NCBI GenBank assembly: GCA_002297045.1
Contig: DBJE01000003.1
Span: forward strand, 62,001-126,000
Length of the DNA stretch: 64,000 bases
Direction: 5' to 3'
Source: Caryophanales bacterium UBA784
GTDB lineage: Bacteria; Bacillota_I; Bacilli_A; RFN20; CAG-288
A program made the position numbers and the translations under genes. The notes beneath the pieces are model-generated. The model saw nothing but the letters and a program-made list of their open reading frames with translations. It was not told where the DNA came from and did not search any database. Shown here one piece after another: positions 17,545-24,688 of the stretch (within the stretch, counting starts at the first letter, position 1; each line of letters opens with the position of its first letter).

Positions 17545-18213
17545 ATGAACAGCAAATATCAGTCCTTTATTTTCGATAGGGATGGCACGATTGTCGCAAC
17601 GAGGGAAGACATTGCCGATAGTGTCAATCTTTCCTTGGAACATCATCATCTTCCTACCCATCCGCTGAACGAGAGGATGACCTTTATCGGAAACGGATCA
17701 GTCAAACTGATTCAGCGTGCGTTGGGGGAAGGACACCTTGATCAGTACGAATCCGTTTTCGATGAGTACTACCGAATCTATGCTAAGCACTATAAAGATA
17801 AGACTCATCCTTTCCCGGGGATCATTGAATCCCTTGAATATGCCAAAAGCAGTGGCATTCTTCTCTTTATTTATACGAATAAGCCACAGAATATTGCTCT
17901 GGATGTCAGGAAAACCTACTTTGGAGACTTGTTCACCAAGATGGTCGGAATCCCTCTTGGAGGAGTGGTTAAACCTGATCCCAAGGCTTTCCTCGAGCAG
18001 ACTAAGCCTTATCATCTTGACTTTGCCAAGGCTGCCTATTTCGGTGATTCCGTCACTGATCTTCAGACTGCCTTTAATCTTCATATCGAAAACCGCTATT
18101 CTGTCCTCTGGGGATACCAAAGCAAGGAAAAACTTCTTTCCTATCCTATCCAGCCCAAGGCGTTCCTTGCATCCCCACTCCAGATTAAAGATGTAGTTGA
18201 CGGGAAAATTTAG
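17545..18213 (+). CDS. HAD-superfamily phosphatase (phosphoglycolate phosphatase-like)
   Basis: A 222-residue haloacid-dehalogenase hydrolase. Motif I is FIFDRDGTIV near 8-17 with the nucleophile Asp and the acid/base Asp two residues later; Arg replaces the usual hydrophobic residue between them. Motif II is IYTNKPQ near 110-116, motif III the Lys in VVKPDPKAF, and motif IV YFGDSVTDLQTA. An alpha-helical C1 cap (residues 18-85) places it with Gph/PgmB-type enzymes. Physiological substrate unknown. The kinase-like gene follows 85 nt downstream with its own ribosome-binding site and may be co-transcribed. Confidence 0.88.
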   Translation: MNSKYQSFIFDRDGTIVATREDIADSVNLSLEHHHLPTHPLNERMTFIGNGSVKLIQRALGEGHLDQYESVFDEYYRIYAKHYKDKTHPFPGIIESLEYAKSSGILLFIYTNKPQNIALDVRKTYFGDLFTKMVGIPLGGVVKPDPKAFLEQTKPYHLDFAKAAYFGDSVTDLQTAFNLHIENRYSVLWGYQSKEKLLSYPIQPKAFLASPLQIKDVVDGKI

Positions 18214-18298
18214 GAAAAACATCGTTTTTCTTCCTTTTTTCCGTTGCAACTGAAAGAAAAAGAGATTAGAATATCTAACCAAATCGAGGAGGCATCAG

Positions 18299-18871
18299 AT
18301 GATTGTTCTAACCGGACCTTCTGCCAGCGGCAAGACTGCCACGTGTCTTTATCTTCAGGAACACTACGGGATCAAGAAAGTCATCACGCATACGACCCGT
18401 CAGAGGCGTAAGGGCGAAGTCAACAACGTTGACTATCATTTCGTTTCTGTGGAAGAGTTCAGGAAGAGGAAGGCGAACGATGAATTCATCGAGACTACCT
18501 TCTATAACGGAAACTACTACGGAACAAGCCGCAAGGAAGTCTCCATCGATAAATGCAGGGCTGTGGAAGGGGCAGGGGCAAAGACCTATAAATCCTTCCA
18601 TGATCCGAAAATCGTCCTCTTCTATAGGCTTCTTGACGAGAAAACAAGACGGGAGAGAAGGGAAAGCCGGGGAGATGACCCGGAAAAAATCAAGGCCCGT
18701 CTTCTCAATGATGAAAAGGCCTTCTGCCTCGATGAGGAAAGGAAGAAGATCGTCGATGTCTATGTCGATACGAAAAAATACGATATCCCTTCCGTTGCCG
18801 AGTACATTTATTCGCAGTATCTTGAGGTCCTAAAGAAAAACGGGGTGGATACTTCCTCCTTGATAAAGTAA
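18299..18871 (+). CDS. Guanylate kinase-like P-loop kinase
   Basis: A 190-residue nucleotide kinase of the guanylate kinase fold. The P-loop GPSASGKTA is at 6-14, the GMP-binding region has THTTRQRRKGEVNNVDYHFV near 31-50 (the TTR..R..E..G.DY.F signature), and a lid Arg-rich segment (DEKTRRERRESRGDD) lies near 114-128. A strong GAGGAGGC site precedes the ATG. The central and C-terminal parts are more diverged than in essential Gmk, so this may be a second, specialised copy. A terminator follows. Confidence 0.82.
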   Translation: MIVLTGPSASGKTATCLYLQEHYGIKKVITHTTRQRRKGEVNNVDYHFVSVEEFRKRKANDEFIETTFYNGNYYGTSRKEVSIDKCRAVEGAGAKTYKSFHDPKIVLFYRLLDEKTRRERRESRGDDPEKIKARLLNDEKAFCLDEERKKIVDVYVDTKKYDIPSVAEYIYSQYLEVLKKNGVDTSSLIK

Positions 18872-18875
18872 AACT

Positions 18876-18903
18876 AAGTCTCCTGCGGTCAGGGAGACTT
18901 TTT
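18876..18903 (+). terminator. Terminator after the guanylate kinase-like gene
   Basis: AAGTCTCC (18876-18883) pairs with GGAGACTT (18893-18900), followed by TTT. Confidence 0.85.
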
Positions 18904-18920
18904 CTGCTGCATAGGAAAAG

Positions 18921-18954
18921 AAAAACGCTCCGGCAGGGCCGGGGCGGTTTTTCT
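18921..18954 (-). terminator. Terminator of the cyclo-ligase-like gene
   Basis: An A-run/GC-stem/T-run hairpin centred on 18936 (ACGCTCCGGC and GCCGGGGCGG) with T runs on both sides; it ends the minus-strand gene that stops at 18954. Confidence 0.75.
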
Positions 18955-19442
18955 TAATAGAGTCTTAGTTGGTGGAAGATCGGAAGGTGTTTTTCTTTCT
19001 CTATGTTGTTCCTGTCGTTTTGGTATCCTACGGCAATGGTATAAAGGTTCTTTCGGTTGGAAAGATAGTTTTCGTAATAATGGATGCCGTTTCTGTCTTC
19101 TTCGGCAATCTTTTCCCTAGGGACGATCCTCAGCCCTGGCTTATCGATGACAAGCTTTGTCTGATAGAGAGGTTCAAGGCTGTTTCTTCTTCCCCTGCGG
19201 AAGCCTGGGTTTCCGTCGATTCTGGCAAATACCCTGTCCTGGGAACTGATGAAGATAGGGGAAGCAATGATTTTTCCGTCTTGCAGTGCCTTGACGATGA
19301 GATACTGGGTGTCGATTTCGTTCTCTGCTCCGTCCGGAAGATAAATATAAAGGACTTCGGAGCTTTTATAATGGGAATCCTGTACGATTTCCCTCGCCCT
19401 TTTCCTTGATTTATCTTTTATCTGTTCGCTTGTCAAACCCAT
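18954..19442 (-). CDS. 5-formyltetrahydrofolate cyclo-ligase family protein, diverged
   Basis: A 162-residue relative of 5-FTHF cyclo-ligase, which recycles 5-formyl-THF to 5,10-methenyl-THF with ATP. Recognisable parts are the central EVLYIYLPDGAENEIDTQYL with KALQDGKIIASPI, and the C-terminal HYYENYLSNRKNLYTIAVGY, which corresponds to the usual GGGGGYYDRYL...AIGLAY segment. That glycine-rich nucleotide loop is degenerate (NGIHYYENYL) and the protein is about 25 residues shorter than usual. A GGAGAG site precedes ATG 19442. Function may be reduced or changed. Confidence 0.72.
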   Translation of the reverse strand: MGLTSEQIKDKSRKRAREIVQDSHYKSSEVLYIYLPDGAENEIDTQYLIVKALQDGKIIASPIFISSQDRVFARIDGNPGFRRGRRNSLEPLYQTKLVIDKPGLRIVPREKIAEEDRNGIHYYENYLSNRKNLYTIAVGYQNDRNNIEKEKHLPIFHQLRLY

Positions 19443-19922
19443 GTTCTCTCCTCTCAGCGAAAACTAAACGTATAATTGCAATTCTCAATATAATAGGAAA
19501 GGAAACAAAGTTCAATTTGAAATCGCTTACGGAAAAGAAAAGGCAAGAAAAAAAGGATAAAATGTTTCTTTCTTTCAAAGGTATATAGGCTGGAGTCTAG
19601 AAAAATCTGATAAATAAAGGCAAAGGTTGGCAATATGGTAAATAATCTAAACCATAATATGAAGTATATTTAAATTTACTTTGTAACTAAGACGAACGAA
19701 AAATGTCCAATCTATTTTCCCTGCTTCCGGAGGCGGCTTCTTTCCCGCCACTGTCTCTGTCAAGGGATTGCTTCTTTTTCTTTTCTATTGTGCAGCAGAC
19801 CGGAAGAAAAAAAGGAAACCTTTCGTTTCCGACAGAACTCAGACTTAATGGATAGACTTCTGCTGGTAAAGTTGTTTGCTTCTTCATCCGAGTCTCTCCC
19901 TTGGCCCCTATAATGGGAAACG
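19443..19922. other. 480-bp intergenic region
   Basis: AT-rich region between the cyclo-ligase-like gene and uvrX. The right third holds a candidate small minus-strand transcript (separate entry) and the uvrX -10 box. In 19443-19800 I see no supported gene. Confidence 0.5.
19807..19905 (-). ncRNA. Candidate small RNA or nonstop leader ORF
   Basis: On the minus strand, an AGGGAGAG site and ATG at 19887 open a frame beginning MKKQTTLPAEVYPLSL. Before any stop codon the transcript meets a terminator: GGAAAC stem (19814-19819 with 19825-19830) followed by seven T (19807-19813). A CATTAT box divergent from the uvrX -10 could be its promoter. It may be a small RNA, a leader whose message ends without a stop, or a relic. 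Confidence 0.3.
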
Positions 19923-21185
19923 ATGAAACGCATTGACCGGAATATCCTAGCCATCGATTTGAAGTCGTTCTACGCTTCCGTAGAATGTCTGGACCGGAAC
20001 AGGGATCCCTTCTCTACTCCTCTTGTCGTGGCCGACGAGGAAAGAGGGGACGGAACCATTGTTTTGGCTGCCTCCCCGTTCATTAAGGCAAAATACGGAG
20101 TCAAGAGCCGCTGCCGGCTCTATGACGTCCCGAAAGACATACCGGGACTAATCATCGCCAAGCCGAAAAGGAGCCGGTATCTTAAGGTCTCTGCCGGAAT
20201 AAACCGGATTTACCGGGAATACGTCAGCAAGGAGGACAGGCTCGTCTACTCCATTGATGAATCGTTTCTCGATGTCACTGATTATCTTTCCATCCACCAC
20301 GACACTCCGGAATCCTATGCAAGAAAGATCATCCGGGAGATTAAGGACACGACGGGACTGACGGTGACGGCGGGAATCGGACTGAATCTTTTTATGGCTA
20401 AGGCGGCCATGGACATTGAGGCAAAACACAGAAAAGACTGTCTTGCATCCTGGACCTATGATGATATCCCTTTGCATCTTTGGCCGATTGCGCCTTTGTC
20501 GAAGAGGTGGGGGATAGGCTCAAGAAGGGAAAAGCGTCTGAACCAGAGGGGATTCTATTCTGTCGGTGATATTGCCGTGTCCGATCCTCTCTTCCTGAAA
20601 AGAGAGCTTGGGGTCATCGGCGAGGAAATCTATTATCATAGCCGCGGATATGATGATGCACTACTTAAGGACAGCTATGTCTCTAACCATCATTCCCTTT
20701 CTGTCGGGCAGGTTCTTCTCCGTGACTTTTCGGACACGGAAAGGGTGACTTTGATCCGGGATAGGTCCATCGAGCTTTCTGACCGAAGGTACGAGGAGGG
20801 AGTAAAGGCAAACTCGTTTTTCCTTTACCTCGGATATAAGGACCACTCGGGATACGGAAGGAAGGCGAGGTTCCTCTCTCCGACGGATTCGGCGGAAACG
20901 ATAGGAAAAGAATTCACCCGTCAGTATAGGGGGCTAGCTCAGGATATCCGCTGCCATCTCTATCGTCAGATTTCCCTTGTGGCGGATAATGTCGCCTCTA
21001 AGGAAGAAGAACAGCTCTCTCTGTTTGAGGACTATCAGGAGAAGAAACGGATCGGATGCCTGGAAAAGGCTTTACTATCCATCCGGAAGCGGTACGGGCC
21101 GAGAAAAGCAAGGCCCTGTTCGGCAAGGACAAGGTCAAGTACGTTTCTGGCGAGAAGCAATCAGATAGGAGGACACCATGCATGA
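19923..21185 (+). CDS. uvrX: Y-family DNA polymerase (UvrX/ImpB/MucB type)
   Basis: A 420-residue translesion polymerase. Catalytic acidic residues are in ILAIDLKSFYASVE (8-21) and YSIDESFLDVT (near 108-118); the thumb segment is TAGIGLNLFMAKAAMD. Near residue 365 it carries EEQLSLFEDY, a textbook beta-clamp-binding motif. It ends in NQIGGHHA, the usual C-terminus of UvrX/YqjW proteins. TATAAT lies 8 nt before the ATG and there is no ribosome-binding site, so translation is probably leaderless. No Bacillus-type LexA box was found near the promoter. The stop overlaps the start of yolD (ATGA). Confidence 0.93.
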   Translation: MKRIDRNILAIDLKSFYASVECLDRNRDPFSTPLVVADEERGDGTIVLAASPFIKAKYGVKSRCRLYDVPKDIPGLIIAKPKRSRYLKVSAGINRIYREYVSKEDRLVYSIDESFLDVTDYLSIHHDTPESYARKIIREIKDTTGLTVTAGIGLNLFMAKAAMDIEAKHRKDCLASWTYDDIPLHLWPIAPLSKRWGIGSRREKRLNQRGFYSVGDIAVSDPLFLKRELGVIGEEIYYHSRGYDDALLKDSYVSNHHSLSVGQVLLRDFSDTERVTLIRDRSIELSDRRYEEGVKANSFFLYLGYKDHSGYGRKARFLSPTDSAETIGKEFTRQYRGLAQDIRCHLYRQISLVADNVASKEEEQLSLFEDYQEKKRIGCLEKALLSIRKRYGPRKARPCSARTRSSTFLARSNQIGGHHA

Positions 21186-21487
21186 GAGGTAGGAAGAAAT
21201 GGCTGCCGTTTAAGTCTCTGATTGGACAGTACGAAAGGCTGGATGAAAGGGATAAGGAGAGGGAGAAAGTCCCCCGCCCTGAGATTTCCCTTGATGAAAG
21301 GGAAGACATTAATAATACTTTGACAAGCCTTCGGAAGAAGGACAGAGTCAAGGTCACCTATTATGAAGACGGAAAAGTCCTTACGGAAAGGAAGACGTTC
21401 CTTTTCTGTGACCTTGTGCAGCTGAAAATCCGTTTCAAAGAAGGCTGGCTTCTTTTCGACAACCTTCTTGCCCTTTCCCGTGCATAG
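21182..21487 (+). CDS. yolD: YolD-like protein, partner of UvrX
   Basis: A 101-residue YolD-family protein. The family start GRKKWLPFKSLIGQ and the beta-rich body (RVKVTYYEDGKVLTERKT, DLVQLKIRFKEGWLLFDNLL) are clear. ATG 21182 overlaps the uvrX stop and has AGGAGG 8 nt upstream; the same frame is open to 21056 inside uvrX, but that is only an out-of-frame overlap. YolD proteins are nearly always encoded next to UvrX/YqjW polymerases and are thought to assist translesion synthesis. Confidence 0.88.
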   Translation: MRGRKKWLPFKSLIGQYERLDERDKEREKVPRPEISLDEREDINNTLTSLRKKDRVKVTYYEDGKVLTERKTFLFCDLVQLKIRFKEGWLLFDNLLALSRA

Positions 21488-21513
21488 GACAATTGGGTGA
21501 TAGGATGATCGGA

Positions 21514-21541
21514 TTAAGTGCTGCCCTAAGTCTTCTGCAGG
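21514..21541. repeat. 28-bp direct repeat, copy 1 (left of TA locus)
   Basis: TTAAGTGCTGCCCTAA followed by GTCTTCTGCAGG; 27 of 28 bases match the copy at 22291-22318, and weaker similarity continues on both sides (ATGATC upstream, ATCGA downstream). The two copies bracket the dinJ-yafQ locus. Confidence 0.85.
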
Positions 21542-21608
21542 AAATGATCGAGAACGGATGAAATGGAAGGTGCCTACGAAATAAGATAGGCGTTTTTAAT
21601 AGTAGGAT

Positions 21609-21891
21609 TTATTTTCTGAATAATTCCGAGTGCGTATCAATTCGATAGAGCATTAAAACTAGTACGTTGTTTTGAATCTCATAAATTAGCAACCAGTCCG
21701 GTTCGATGCGGCACTCGCGCACTCCTCTATAGTTTCCCTTAAGATCGTGGTCACTATATCTAGAATTCAAGGTGCCACCATTTGCAAGGATATTAATGAC
21801 TTCAAACAGCTTATCGAGATTCTTATTCTGCTTTTTTTGCGAGTTTCAAATCCTTTTTAAACTGACTAGTAAACAATACGTCATATTTCAC
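21609..21891 (-). pseudogene. yafQ: YafQ/RelE-family mRNA interferase toxin, frameshifted
   Basis: A toxin gene starting at GTG 21891, which overlaps the dinJ stop (GTGA). The first 19 codons read KYDVLFTSQFKKDLKLAKK; then a run of seven A shifts the frame, giving a stop two codons later. Removing one A restores a complete YafQ-like protein continuing NKNLDKLFEVINILANGG, through LKGNYRGVRECRIEPDWLLI, to YRIDTHSELFRK and TAA at 21609-21611. The restored protein has the YafQ signature (RxxHxxxDWLLIY-like region and C-terminal THxxLF). Either the toxin is inactivated, the extra A is a sequencing artefact, or slippage on A7 makes a little full-length toxin. Confidence 0.85.
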
Positions 21892-22160
21892 GAATTTAGG
21901 GCTGACTTTAGTTCGTCCATGGTGGAATATCGCTTAGCAGAAGGGTCGGCAACAAGTTTTTTTCCTTCTTCGATTGCCGCAATGGTCGCACTATTGGGAT
22001 TTTCCACTCTTAAATCGAAGGGAATCCCATGTTCGCGTATTGACGCTCTTAAAAATATATTGATAGCCGCTGTCCTATTCAGTCCGAGTTCATTGAAAAT
22101 TGCTTCTGCTTGTTTTTTAGTTTCCTTACCAATTCGAATATTTAAAGATGTTGTTGCCAT
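21888..22160 (-). CDS. dinJ: DinJ/RelB-family antitoxin
   Basis: A 90-residue antitoxin. The N-terminal ribbon-helix-helix (TTSLNIRIGKETKKQAEAIF) binds DNA; the next helix LGLNRTAAINIFLRASIREHGIPFDL is the DinJ signature, and the C-terminal half would wrap the toxin. An AGGAGGTA site precedes the ATG. The antitoxin is intact although its toxin is frameshifted. Composition is more AT-rich than the flanking genes, suggesting acquisition. Confidence 0.92.
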   Translation of the reverse strand: MATTSLNIRIGKETKKQAEAIFNELGLNRTAAINIFLRASIREHGIPFDLRVENPNSATIAAIEEGKKLVADPSAKRYSTMDELKSALNS

Positions 22161-22183
22161 AGAGAATACCTCCTAGTTAATTT

Positions 22184-22214
22184 ATTATATATTTAAAAAT
22201 GATGATGATGTCAA
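22184..22214 (-). promoter_or_regulatory. Promoter/operator of dinJ-yafQ
   Basis: Minus-strand TTGACA (22209-22214) with overlapping -10 choices TATATA (17-bp spacer) or TATAAT (19-bp spacer). A small inverted repeat TTGT-4 nt-ACAA at 22219-22230 lies just upstream and may be part of the operator for autorepression. Confidence 0.6.
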
Positions 22215-22290
22215 TATATTGTTATTACAATGTGTGTACAATAAGAACAACACTACCAAAAAGTAATCTCTTGCTTCGAAATGATCCAAG

Positions 22291-22318
22291 TTAAGTGCTG
22301 CCCTAACTCTTCTGCAGG
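22291..22318. repeat. 28-bp direct repeat, copy 2 (right of TA locus)
   Basis: Second copy, with C instead of G at position 17 of the repeat. The distance between copies is 777 bp, enclosing the whole toxin-antitoxin locus. Confidence 0.85.
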
Positions 22319-22368
22319 CATTCATCGAAGACCATGCCTAAAACCTCTAAAGGGGATTCCAGTCGGTC

Positions 22369-22728
22369 TTATCGGTATATTTCGGAAGTCGATACAATCC
22401 TTATTGTAAGGGACAGCATTTCCAGAATTTTGACTCCATATGGCCGCTCTTGACGGTCGAAAGATTGCTTGACGATAAGGCAATCCTGCTGGTGTGCATC
22501 ATAAACGGAGGAAAGGCCTTTGCTTCTGTCTGCATTGTGATTGTATTTGCTAAGTGCAGAAAAAACATTAGATGGCTTTGCACCGTGAAGCAATGCTGCG
22601 AGCGTCTTCTATATGATGGCAAAATTAGGCCATGCAAGCCGGTTGCTGACGCTGAACTAAGGTTGTCCTTTTGGCTGAAAAAGAAAGAAGATTGGAAATC
22701 CGGTGCGTTTCTGTCCCATATAAGGTGA
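22369..22728 (-). other. Possible decayed gene remnant
   Basis: Overlapping minus-strand frames (for example HGAKPSNVFSALSKYNHNAD followed by DAHQQDCLIVKQSFD) look like broken pieces of one protein without a start or ribosome-binding site. I cannot assign a family; a transposase remnant is possible because of the repeats nearby. Confidence 0.2.
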
Positions 22729-22754
22729 GTAGAGGAAAAGAGAGGAAATATTTC

Positions 22755-22783
22755 TTTACTTTAATCGCCCTAAAGGATAAAAT
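22755..22783 (+). promoter_or_regulatory. Promoter of the rpsF-ssb-rpsR operon
   Basis: TTTACT (22755-22760), 17-bp spacer, TAAAAT (22778-22783). Confidence 0.6.
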
Positions 22784-22790
22784 GACAAGT

Positions 22791-22872
22791 GGCCTTTCTC
22801 ATCAAAGGCCATATACTTTCTTGCCGGCTCCTGATGTAGAGTCGGCCGAAAGACCACAGGGAGGTATAAACA
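22791..22872 (+). promoter_or_regulatory. rpsF leader, candidate S6:S18 autoregulatory RNA
   Basis: The leader begins with a GGCCTTT/AAAGGCC hairpin (22791-22810). A second hairpin pairs GCCGGCTC (22823-22830) with GAGTCGGC (22840-22847 region), followed by CCGAAAGACCACA and the GGGAGG ribosome-binding site. A structured element with a CCG and an ACA-rich strand just before the start resembles the known S6:S18-binding leader of rpsF operons; I matched it from memory, not with a covariance model. Confidence 0.45.
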
Positions 22873-22873
22873 C

Positions 22874-23158
22874 ATGAAGAAATACGAACTCATGTACATC
22901 CTTATGCCCACTCTTAGCGATGAGGAACTCGAGAAGGAAAACGAAAAACTTCAGAAGCTTCTCACGGACAATGGTGCCCAGATCACCGGCGTCAATAAGT
23001 GGGGAAGGAGAGACCTGGCCTATGAAATCAAGAAGCAGACCAAAGGCTACTATGTCGTCGTCGATTTCACCGCTGAAGGTAAGATCGTCGAACAGGCAAA
23101 CAAAGTCAGGCTTCTTGACGAAAAGGTCATGCGTTTCCTTTTCACTCTTGCTCATTAA
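22874..23158 (+). CDS. rpsF: 30S ribosomal protein S6
   Basis: A 94-residue S6, full length. MKKYELMYILMPTLSDEELE and NKWGRRDLAYEIKKQTKGYY are diagnostic, as is the C-terminal LLDEKVMRFL. S6 binds the platform of the 30S subunit together with S18. First gene of the conserved rpsF-ssb-rpsR operon. Confidence 0.98.
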   Translation: MKKYELMYILMPTLSDEELEKENEKLQKLLTDNGAQITGVNKWGRRDLAYEIKKQTKGYYVVVDFTAEGKIVEQANKVRLLDEKVMRFLFTLAH

Positions 23159-23183
23159 TAGCAATAGGTAAAGGAGATTAGCT

Positions 23184-23633
23184 ATGGCTGGAATGAATCG
23201 TGTCGTCTTAGTCGGAAGAATGGTCCGTGACCCGGAAAGGAAACGGACAAACAGCGGTGCGTCGGTGACTTCGTTCACCATCGCAGTGGATAACCCTGCG
23301 AAGACCGGGGGAGAGCGTTCGACAAGCTTCATCCCATGCACCTGCTGGAGCAAGACTGCTGAAAATGTCGCCAAATACTGTTCCAAGGGTTCCTTGGTCG
23401 GTGTCGACGGCAGACTGAATCAGCGCAGCTACGAAGACCGGAACAAGCAGAAACGTTCGGTCATCGAAGTGATTGCCGAGTCGGTTCAGTTCCTTGAGCG
23501 GAAAGGTGCCTCCGAAGGTGCCTCTCAGACGGACTTAGCCGGCGCTCCGAGTGCTTCTAATGAAGCTCCGGACACCAACAGCAATGCTGCCCATGAAGGA
23601 ATCGATTCTTCGGACGACGATCTTCCGTTCTAG
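23184..23633 (+). CDS. ssb: Single-stranded DNA-binding protein
   Basis: A 149-residue SSB. Residues 1-105 form the OB fold (MNRVVLVGRMVRDPERK, FTIAVDNPAK, VGVDGRLNQRSYED). A flexible Ala/Ser-rich linker leads to the acidic tip DSSDDDLPF that recruits replication and repair proteins. GGAGAT precedes the ATG. Its position between rpsF and rpsR is the usual Bacillota order. Confidence 0.98.
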   Translation: MAGMNRVVLVGRMVRDPERKRTNSGASVTSFTIAVDNPAKTGGERSTSFIPCTCWSKTAENVAKYCSKGSLVGVDGRLNQRSYEDRNKQKRSVIEVIAESVQFLERKGASEGASQTDLAGAPSASNEAPDTNSNAAHEGIDSSDDDLPF

Positions 23634-23666
23634 CTTCGGCTCAAATGAAAGGATGGAAAAACAAAT

Positions 23667-23894
23667 ATGTTCAAAAGAATGAAACCTCGCAAAAAGGTTT
23701 GCTACTTCACTAAGAACCATATCAAGTACATCGATTACAAAGATGTCGATCTGTTAAAGAAGTACATCTCGCCTAGCGGCAAGATCACTCCTAAGCGGAT
23801 CACCGGCACTTCGGCAAAGTACCAGCGCAGGCTGGCCGATGCCATCAAGCGTGCCCGTTTCATGGCTCTGTTACCGTTCGTTTCCGATAACTAA
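23667..23894 (+). CDS. rpsR: 30S ribosomal protein S18
   Basis: A 75-residue S18 with the family core VCYFTKNHIKYIDYKDVDLL and GKITPKRITGTSAKYQRRL. Partner of S6 on the platform. It begins 33 nt after ssb and is followed by a strong terminator. Confidence 0.98.
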   Translation: MFKRMKPRKKVCYFTKNHIKYIDYKDVDLLKKYISPSGKITPKRITGTSAKYQRRLADAIKRARFMALLPFVSDN

Positions 23895-23907
23895 ACAAAC
23901 CAAGGAA

Positions 23908-23936
23908 AAGCCCGGATGCATCACCGGGCTTTTTTC
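23908..23936 (+). terminator. Terminator of the rpsF operon
   Basis: AAGCCCGG (23908-23915) pairs with CCGGGCTT (23924-23931), followed by T6. The downstream SpoU gene starts only 29 bp later. Confidence 0.9.
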
Positions 23937-23964
23937 TTTCTCAGGAAACGGATAAAATAAAGCC

Positions 23965-24678
23965 ATGATCAAAAATTACCAGAAAGACTTCGATTATTCC
24001 TATACGGAAGGCTTCTTTCCCACCTTTGAACTGATAGAGAATAGGAATGACCGATTGCGTCTTGTCTATGTTTCCCCGGATGCCCTTGACACTCCCGGCT
24101 ATAGGAAACTGAAGGGCAGGGTAGAGGAGAAGAAAATCGTTGTCTCCGCAAAGGCCTTCGCCATAACGAAGAGCAAGGAAAATGCCCACGTTCTTGGTGT
24201 ATTCGGCAAGTTCCAAAGCAAGCTTGATCCTTCTCTCTGCCATCTTGTCAGGGTGAATCCATCGGACAGGGGAAATCTAGGAAACGCAAGGCGGACCCTT
24301 CTCGCCTTCGGCTTCCACGACCTTGCCTTAATTACCCCCTGTGCAGACTATTTCTCCCCGAAGGCCGTCCGGGCCTCAAGGGGTGCTCTTTTCCATCTCC
24401 GGATTGAGGCCTTTCCTTCGTTCCAGGATTATTTGAAATCCTATCCACGGCCTTATTATCCCTTTGTCCTTCGACAGAGCAGACCGCTTAAGGAAGTCTC
24501 TTTTGCTAACCCCTGTTCCCTTGTCTTTGGAAACGAGGCGAGCGGCCTTCCGGAAAGCATCTACAACGAAAACAATGTCCGGATCGAGCAGAGCGATGAA
24601 GTCGATAGTCTGAATCTGACGACTTCGATTGCCATCGGACTATATGAACTGAAAAGGCAGCTTAGCCTATTTCAATAG
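23965..24678 (+). CDS. SpoU/TrmH-family RNA 2'-O-ribose methyltransferase
   Basis: A 237-residue SPOUT methylase. The three motifs are present: NPSDRGNLGNARRT (motif 1), SLVFGNEASGLPES (motif 2) and RIEQSDEVDSLNLTTSIAIG (motif 3); together they form the knotted SAM site. An N-terminal substrate-binding domain covers residues 1-85. Target may be rRNA or tRNA. TAAAAT lies exactly 6 nt before the ATG with no ribosome-binding site, so it is probably leaderless. The last 12 bases overlap the convergent SRAP gene inside a palindrome, and the protein ends RQLSLFQ, which resembles a clamp-binding peptide. Confidence 0.9.
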   Translation: MIKNYQKDFDYSYTEGFFPTFELIENRNDRLRLVYVSPDALDTPGYRKLKGRVEEKKIVVSAKAFAITKSKENAHVLGVFGKFQSKLDPSLCHLVRVNPSDRGNLGNARRTLLAFGFHDLALITPCADYFSPKAVRASRGALFHLRIEAFPSFQDYLKSYPRPYYPFVLRQSRPLKEVSFANPCSLVFGNEASGLPESIYNENNVRIEQSDEVDSLNLTTSIAIGLYELKRQLSLFQ

Positions 24679-24688
24679 GCTAAGCTGC
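24657..24688. repeat. 32-bp palindrome over two convergent stop codons
   Basis: GCAGCTTAGCCTATT (24657-24671) and AATAGGCTAAGCTGC (24674-24688) are perfect 15-bp arms around 2 nt. The palindrome encodes QLSLF at the end of the SpoU protein and QLSLL at the end of the SRAP protein. On the minus strand the hairpin is followed by TTTT, so it may also be a weak terminator. Confidence 0.9.

Noticed and set aside
21056..21181. N-terminal extension of YolD inside uvrX
   Set aside because: The YolD family begins at about GRKKWLPF; the ribosome-binding site AGGAGG is directly before ATG 21182, and uvrX reads to its normal GGHHA end in the other frame.
21800..21880. Programmed -1 frameshift in yafQ
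   Set aside because: The run of A resembles a slippery site, but the downstream toxin frame requires a +1 shift (loss of one A), and the -1 frame soon reaches unrelated sequence.
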